Shown here: positions 32,213 through 36,762 of the stretch, in pieces
Numbering within the stretch: the stretch's first letter is position 1
How the letters are laid out: each line of letters begins with the position of its first letter
Assembly (NCBI GenBank): GCA_030148305.1
Contig: JASBTS010000060.1
Span: forward strand, 1 to 36,762
Direction of reading: 5' to 3'
From: Allomuricauda sp.
GTDB lineage: Bacteria > Bacteroidota > Bacteroidia > Flavobacteriales > Flavobacteriaceae
Length of the DNA: 36,762 nt
The notes under the pieces: model-generated
Told to the model about the DNA's origin: nothing
Databases searched by the model: none
Seen by the model: only the letters and a program-made list of their open reading frames with translations
Position numbers and translations under genes: made by a program

Positions 32213-32225
32213 TCAGCACCTTTTG
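32200..32225 (+). terminator. terminator overlapping the CocE stop codon
   Basis: GGTGCTGA (32200-32207) pairs perfectly with TCAGCACC (32213-32220). The 5-nt loop contains the TAG stop (32210-32212), and TTTTG follows. Confidence 0.8.
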
Positions 32226-32296
32226 TTCTAAGGAACCAAAGGGACTTCTTTGATGAAAATTTTCCAAAAGATTAGGAAAATCCATCTTTCCATCAG

Positions 32297-32304
32297 TATC
32301 TTTG
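32297..32304 (+). promoter_or_regulatory. -7 promoter element upstream of the SAM-I riboswitch
   Basis: TATCTTTG matches TAnnTTTG exactly, about 30 bp before the aptamer. A clear -33 TTTG is missing (only TTA at about 22 bp). Confidence 0.5.
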
Positions 32305-32333
32305 TCCCTCGAAGTTCAAACACGTATTGAAAA

Positions 32334-32436
32334 GTTATCAAGAAAGGTGGAGGGAATAGACCCGGTGAAGCCTTAGCAACCCTTGACGTCCAATGTCATG
32401 AAGGTGCTACATTCTATCCCATTGGGAATAGATAAC
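32334..32436 (+). ncRNA. SAM-I (S-box) riboswitch
   Basis: P1 is GTTATC (32334-32339)/GATAAC (32431-32436). The S-box core follows: AAGGTGGAGGGA, GACCCGGTGAAGCC, TTAGCAACC, the P3 stem GAC/GTC, AAGGTGCTA, and a P4 hairpin TATCCC/GGGAATA. Downstream, 32456-32470 is complementary to the aptamer's 5' strand and can act as the switching strand. A weak GGTAG/CTGCC hairpin (32443-32455) lies between, and the dyad TGACCCATTGGGTCA (32491-32505) precedes the start codon. The 304-bp gene-free stretch from 32213 therefore holds a terminator, promoter and riboswitch. Confidence 0.95.
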
Positions 32437-32516
32437 GCAACAGGTAGTTTCTGCCCCACTTTCTTATAACCATAATTATTTATTAAATCTTGACCCATTG
32501 GGTCACACATTGCATT

Positions 32517-35500
32517 ATGGATATAAGGCATTTGGCCATAGAAAATTTTAAAACGATCAATGGATCGATACAGGACCTACAATTATCCTATCAGTTGTTC
32601 GGGCAGCCCCTTCATTCGGCGCCCATTGTTCTGGTGAACCATGCCCTTACCGGTAATTCCAATGTTGCTGGGGAACAAGGCTGGTGGTCCGATTTGATCG
32701 GGGAAGGAAAATGTATCAATACCGATCAATACACCATTTTGGCTTTCAACATTCCTGGGAACGGTTATGATGGCTTCGTGATCGAAAACTATAAGGATTT
32801 TGTTGCAGGCGATATCGCCAAGATCTTTCTTTTGGGATTGGACCGATTGGAAATTCCTAAATTGTACGCCATCATCGGAGGTTCTTTGGGTGGCGGGATC
32901 GCTTGGGAAATGACTGCTTTGAATCCCAATATTACCGAACATTTGGTAGCCGTGGCATCGGACTGGAAATCTACGGACTGGCTCATTGCCAACTGCCAGA
33001 TCCAGGAACAATTCTTGGTCAATTCCAAACAACCGGTGCATGATGCCCGTATGCACGCCATGTTGTGTTACCGCACACCGGAATCGTTCAAGGAACGGTT
33101 CAAGCGGAGCACCAATGAGGAGCTTCAGGTGTTCAACGTGGAGAGTTGGTTAATGCACCATGGCAAGAAATTGCAGGAGCGCTTTCAATTATCGGCCTAT
33201 AAGCTGATGAACCAATTGTTGAAGACCATCGACATTACCCGTAACGGGGACGATGCCTTCAAGGTCTTGCAGGAAAGTGATACCAAGATCCATATCATCG
33301 GGGTCAATTCCGACCTCTTTTTCACTGCGGAAGAAAACCGTGAGACCTTCAAACGTCTGGCTAGGGCCAATGCCAATGTCACCTATGGCGAAGTACAGTC
33401 ACTCCACGGCCACGACGCCTTTTTGATGGAGTTTGAGCAGTTGGAAAAACTGTTGGAGACCGTTTTCCAGAAGAATGGAAAAACGGAACGCATCAAAGTG
33501 TTGAAGTTTGGTGGAAAATCCCTTGCCAATGGCGAAGGCATTGAAAGGGTGTTGAAGATCATTACCAAAAGGGCCAAAGCCAATGAACATTTTGCCGTGG
33601 TGGTTTCCGCTCGCGGAAAAGCCACGGACGAACTGGAAATTTTGTTGGAGAAAGCGGCAGGGGGAGAAGATTTCAAGGAAGACTTGGAAGCTTTCGCCAT
33701 CTATCAAAAAAATGATTTTAAAGGGGTTGATATAGGGGATGAACTCAAGACCATAGAACGTATCCTAAATGGGGTTTCCTTGACAGGTGATTACAGCCTG
33801 AAGACTAAAGATGAAATCCTATCCTTCGGGGAATTGATCTCTGCCAAAGTAGTAACATCACTTTTGAACCAATCCGGTTTGAAGGCGGAACGGTTCGATT
33901 CCCGTAAATTGATCAAGACGGACGATACTTTTAGCAATGCTGAGGTAGATCAAGGGGCATCCAAAGAAAATGTGATTCGCTATTTTCATCAATTAAAGGC
34001 CGATACCATTGCAGTGGTCACCGGTTTTATCGGATCTACAAGTGATGGGGCCACTACCACTTTGGGTAGAAACGGGAGCAACTATTCCGCAGCCCTTTTG
34101 GCCAACTTTTTGGATGCCGGGGAATTGATCAACTATACCCATGTGGATGGCATTTTTACGGCCAATCCCGAGTTGGTGAAGGATGCCAAATTGATTGATG
34201 TGATCTCCTATAGCGAGGCGAACGAGTTGGCCAATTTTGGGGCCAATATCTTGCATGCGAAGACCATCATCCCATTGATCGAGAAAAATATCCCGTTGCG
34301 TATCTGTAATACTTTCAATGATGATAATGAAGGCACCTTAATTGGCCCCAAAACGGATAATGGGGGAATCAAATCCCTTTCGGTGTTGGACAATATGGCA
34401 CTCATCAACCTAGAAGGAAGAGGGCTTTTGGGCAAAGTTGGGGTAGATATGCGGATTTTTAGGGCTTTGGGCCAAAACGACATCAGCGTGGGCATCATTT
34501 CACAGGGATCGTCCGAAAGAGGTATCGGTTTGGTAGTGGATGCTTCCAAAGCGGACAAGGCCAAAAAATTGTTGGACCTCGAATTTGAAACGGATTATTC
34601 GTCCCAGGACATCAACCAGATTACGGTAGTGAAAGATGTTTCCGTTATTTCCATTGTGGGAATGGATCTGAGCAGTTTCCATAAACCTTTCAATGCCTTG
34701 GCCAAAAACCAGGTAGTTCCGTTACTTTTCAACAATACTGTAACCGGAAAGAATGTGAGTATGGTGGTGCGTAAATCCGACTTGACGAAAGCGGTGAATG
34801 TGGTGCACGGGCAGATTTTCGGTATTGCAAAACGCATCAATTTGGCTCTGTTCGGACATGGAAATGTGGGTGGCACCTTGATTGATCAGATCTTGGGCTC
34901 TGAAAAAAGTATTGAGGCGCGAAAAGGTATTGATCTTCGGGTTTTTGCCGTGGCCAATTCCCGAAAGGTATTGTTGGATGCATCAGGGATTGGGACCGAC
35001 TGGAAAGAACGTTTGGAAAAAGAGGGCAAACCCTACCAGATTGCTGACATCATTTCATTCGCCAAACAACATCATTTGGAAAACCTCATTGCTGTGGACA
35101 ATACGGCCAGTAGTGCCTTTGTGGAAAATTATGAACCGTTCATCAAGCATGGGTTTGATTTGGTATCCTCCAATAAAATTGCAAATACACTGAGTTTTGA
35201 GCGATACAAATCCATCCGAAAGTCATTGGATGCCAATCAAAAACAGTATTTGTACGAAACCAATGTTGGGGCCGGTCTTCCCTTGATCGATACCATTAAG
35301 TTGCTACACCTTTCCGGGGAGAACATTACCCGGATCAAAGGGGTGTTCTCTGGATCGTTAAGTTATATTTTCAATACTTTTTCGGAAAAAGAGGCCCAAT
35401 TTTCGGACATTGTAAAGGAAGCGATGGCCAAAGGATACACCGAGCCCGACCCACGGGAGGACCTTTCAGGGAATGATGTGGGTAGAAAACTCTTGATCTT

Positions 35501-35906
35501 GGCCAGGGAGCTGGACCTGCAAAATGAGTTTTCCGATATCCAGATCCAGAACCTGATTCCAGAAGAGTTACAGACTCTGGATTTTGAGGATTTCAAAGGA
35601 CGAATTGGGGAAATGGATTCAGTCTATGCCGATGTAAAGGGGCAACAAAAAGAAGGCCATGTGCTGCGATATGTTGGGGATTTACATGGCGATTTGCAAC
35701 AAGACAAAGGAATATTGGAAGTGAAATTGGTATCGGTTCCCAAAGAAAGTGCTTTGGGACAAGTGAAAGGTTCCGATTCCATTATCGAAATTTATACAGA
35801 ATCCTATGGTGAGAATCCTTTGGTAATCCAAGGTGCTGGAGCAGGTGCCGCGGTGACTGCCAGAGGCGTATTTGGTGATATATTAAGAATAGCAGAGAAG
35901 ATATGA
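32517..35906 (+). CDS. metX-thrA: MetX-like acyltransferase / aspartokinase / homoserine dehydrogenase fusion
   Basis: The 1129-residue protein joins three enzymes of the aspartate-to-methionine path. Residues 1-320 are an alpha/beta-hydrolase of the homoserine O-acetyltransferase type, with VNHALTGNS, nucleophile Ser123 (GGSLGGG), Asp266 (VNSDLFF) and His299 (LHGHDAFLME). Residues 326-620 are aspartokinase (KFGGKSLA, TTLGRNGSNYSAALLA, THVDGIFTANP); 625-765 look like regulatory ACT domains. From 774 it is homoserine dehydrogenase (LALFGHGNVGG, SSNKIANT, GVFSGSLSYIFN). ATG 32517 was chosen over TTG 32490, which would place the start inside an inverted repeat. The aspartokinase motif reads KFGGKS instead of the common KFGGTS. 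A SAM-I riboswitch precedes it and metZ overlaps its stop as ATGA. Confidence 0.95.
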   Translation: MDIRHLAIENFKTINGSIQDLQLSYQLFGQPLHSAPIVLVNHALTGNSNVAGEQGWWSDLIGEGKCINTDQYTILAFNIPGNGYDGFVIENYKDFVAGDIAKIFLLGLDRLEIPKLYAIIGGSLGGGIAWEMTALNPNITEHLVAVASDWKSTDWLIANCQIQEQFLVNSKQPVHDARMHAMLCYRTPESFKERFKRSTNEELQVFNVESWLMHHGKKLQERFQLSAYKLMNQLLKTIDITRNGDDAFKVLQESDTKIHIIGVNSDLFFTAEENRETFKRLARANANVTYGEVQSLHGHDAFLMEFEQLEKLLETVFQKNGKTERIKVLKFGGKSLANGEGIERVLKIITKRAKANEHFAVVVSARGKATDELEILLEKAAGGEDFKEDLEAFAIYQKNDFKGVDIGDELKTIERILNGVSLTGDYSLKTKDEILSFGELISAKVVTSLLNQSGLKAERFDSRKLIKTDDTFSNAEVDQGASKENVIRYFHQLKADTIAVVTGFIGSTSDGATTTLGRNGSNYSAALLANFLDAGELINYTHVDGIFTANPELVKDAKLIDVISYSEANELANFGANILHAKTIIPLIEKNIPLRICNTFNDDNEGTLIGPKTDNGGIKSLSVLDNMALINLEGRGLLGKVGVDMRIFRALGQNDISVGIISQGSSERGIGLVVDASKADKAKKLLDLEFETDYSSQDINQITVVKDVSVISIVGMDLSSFHKPFNALAKNQVVPLLFNNTVTGKNVSMVVRKSDLTKAVNVVHGQIFGIAKRINLALFGHGNVGGTLIDQILGSEKSIEARKGIDLRVFAVANSRKVLLDASGIGTDWKERLEKEGKPYQIADIISFAKQHHLENLIAVDNTASSAFVENYEPFIKHGFDLVSSNKIANTLSFERYKSIRKSLDANQKQYLYETNVGAGLPLIDTIKLLHLSGENITRIKGVFSGSLSYIFNTFSEKEAQFSDIVKEAMAKGYTEPDPREDLSGNDVGRKLLILARELDLQNEFSDIQIQNLIPEELQTLDFEDFKGRIGEMDSVYADVKGQQKEGHVLRYVGDLHGDLQQDKGILEVKLVSVPKESALGQVKGSDSIIEIYTESYGENPLVIQGAGAGAAVTARGVFGDILRIAEKI

Positions 35907-36762
35907 GTAACAACAGAAAGCAGTTTGAAACAGAAGCGATTCGCACGCAAATGGAGCGTAGCCAATATTTGGAGCATTCCAGTCCTATTTACCTAACTTC
36001 CAGTTTTGTATTTGAGGATGCCGAGGATATGAGGTCTTCGTTCGCGGAAGAAAAGGAAAGGAACATTTATTCCAGGTACTCCAACCCCAACTCCTCAGAA
36101 TTTATAGATAAGGTATGCAAAATGGAAGGAGCGGAAAGCGGTTTTGCCTTTGCATCGGGCATGGCAGCGGTGTATTCTACCTTGGCGTCCTTGTTGAACA
36201 CGGGTGACCATGTGATTTCATCGAGCAGCATTTTTGGATCCACACATACCTTGTTCACGCAGTTTTTTCCCAAATGGAACATCACCACTAGCTTTTTTGA
36301 TGCCAATGATTTGGCCAGTATAGAGAATCTGATCCAACCGAACTCCAAGATTCTTTATGCAGAATCCCCCACGAACCCCGGGGTGGATGTGTTGGACCTT
36401 GAGGTGTTGGGAAGTATTGCCAAAAAACATGGGCTCATTTTTATTGTGGACAATTGTTTTGCTTCTCCCTATCTGCAACAACCCATTAAATTCGGGGCCG
36501 ATTTGGTCATCCATTCCGGTACCAAATTGATGGATGGGCAAGGAAGGGTGCTGGCAGGCATTACTGTGGGGAGCAATGAGCTGATGGACAAAGTGTACCG
36601 TTTCTCAAGAATCACTGGACCGGCCCTTTCACCCTTCAATGCATGGGTATTGTCCAGAAGTTTGGAGACCTTGGCCATTCGTGTGGACAGGCATTGCTCC
36701 AACGCTTTGCAATTGGCAACTTTTTTGGAAAATCATCCACAAATAGCATGGGTAAAATACCC
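35903..36762 (+). CDS. metZ: MetZ-like O-acyl-homoserine sulfhydrylase, C-terminus cut by the window end
   Basis: The visible 286 residues are a Cys/Met-metabolism PLP enzyme that would turn O-acetyl- or O-succinyl-homoserine plus sulfide into homocysteine. Seen are EAIRTQMERSQYLEHSSPIYLTSSF, YSRYSNPN, AFASGMAAVYSTLASLL, YAESPTNPGVDVLDL, VDNCFASPYLQQP and the PLP-Lys region HSGTKLMDGQGRVLAG. The DGQGRVLAG form is typical of MetZ rather than of cystathionine gamma-synthase or lyase. The start codon overlaps the fusion gene's stop by 4 bp, so the two are translationally coupled and share the SAM-I riboswitch. The gene is intact as far as it goes. Confidence 0.93.
   Translation, partial: MSNNRKQFETEAIRTQMERSQYLEHSSPIYLTSSFVFEDAEDMRSSFAEEKERNIYSRYSNPNSSEFIDKVCKMEGAESGFAFASGMAAVYSTLASLLNTGDHVISSSSIFGSTHTLFTQFFPKWNITTSFFDANDLASIENLIQPNSKILYAESPTNPGVDVLDLEVLGSIAKKHGLIFIVDNCFASPYLQQPIKFGADLVIHSGTKLMDGQGRVLAGITVGSNELMDKVYRFSRITGPALSPFNAWVLSRSLETLAIRVDRHCSNALQLATFLENHPQIAWVKY

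Overview
The window is ordinary chromosomal DNA of a marine-type Flavobacteriaceae bacterium (phylum Bacteroidota). The genus cannot be fixed by eye; gene order and moderate GC recall the Muricauda/Allomuricauda group. The evidence is the block porG-uppS-bamA-ompH-ompH-murI, a DUF5686 outer-membrane protein, a Na+/H+ pyrophosphatase beside soluble Ppa, promoters of the Bacteroidota type (TTTG about 18 bp from TAnnTTTG), almost no Shine-Dalgarno sequences, and a MetX-aspartokinase-homoserine dehydrogenase fusion.

Layout. 1-6526 (+) is an envelope-biogenesis block: type IX secretion protein PorG, undecaprenyl-PP synthase, BamA, two Skp/OmpH-like chaperones and glutamate racemase. The first OmpH gene has a sigma-54-like promoter preceded by stacked inverted repeats. 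6530-7410 (-) is dihydrofolate reductase with a 2TM protein. 7465-8997 (+) is a class V aminotransferase and a stand-alone glycogen-binding domain. 9196-13839 is a mixed, mostly minus-strand region: esterase, DUF2007, DUF2200, DinB-like protein, a small plus-strand gene, an AT-rich DUF2971 gene, a HAD hydrolase and thymidylate synthase. 13840-14234 has no gene but is packed with intergenic repeats, one of which can fold as a cloverleaf. It is followed by a four-helix-bundle (S23) gene, a CNT nucleoside transporter, a bifunctional nuclease with a rare strong Shine-Dalgarno sequence, and etfA/etfB. A 28-bp perfect palindrome separates etfB from the divergent pdhB. 20001-25594 (+) is DUF5686, soluble pyrophosphatase and membrane pyrophosphatase. 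25798-28612 (-) is a TonB-like protein, a beta-lactamase-family hydrolase and a deoxynucleoside kinase.

28743-36762 (+) is a methionine/SAM region. metK lies behind a clear promoter and a SAM-II riboswitch. A CocE/NonD lipoprotein hydrolase follows. Then a SAM-I (S-box) riboswitch precedes a 1129-residue MetX-aspartokinase-homoserine dehydrogenase fusion, which overlaps by 4 bp a MetZ-like sulfhydrylase cut off by the window end. Together these encode most steps from aspartate to homocysteine, plus SAM synthesis, under two unrelated SAM-sensing RNA classes within 3.7 kb.

No wholly new multi-gene system is evident. The most original signals are regulatory: the two SAM riboswitch classes and a visible switching strand; the etfB/pdhB palindrome; the sigma-54-like ompH promoter; the SD-led nuclease behind a hairpin; and the cloverleaf and G-rich repeats.
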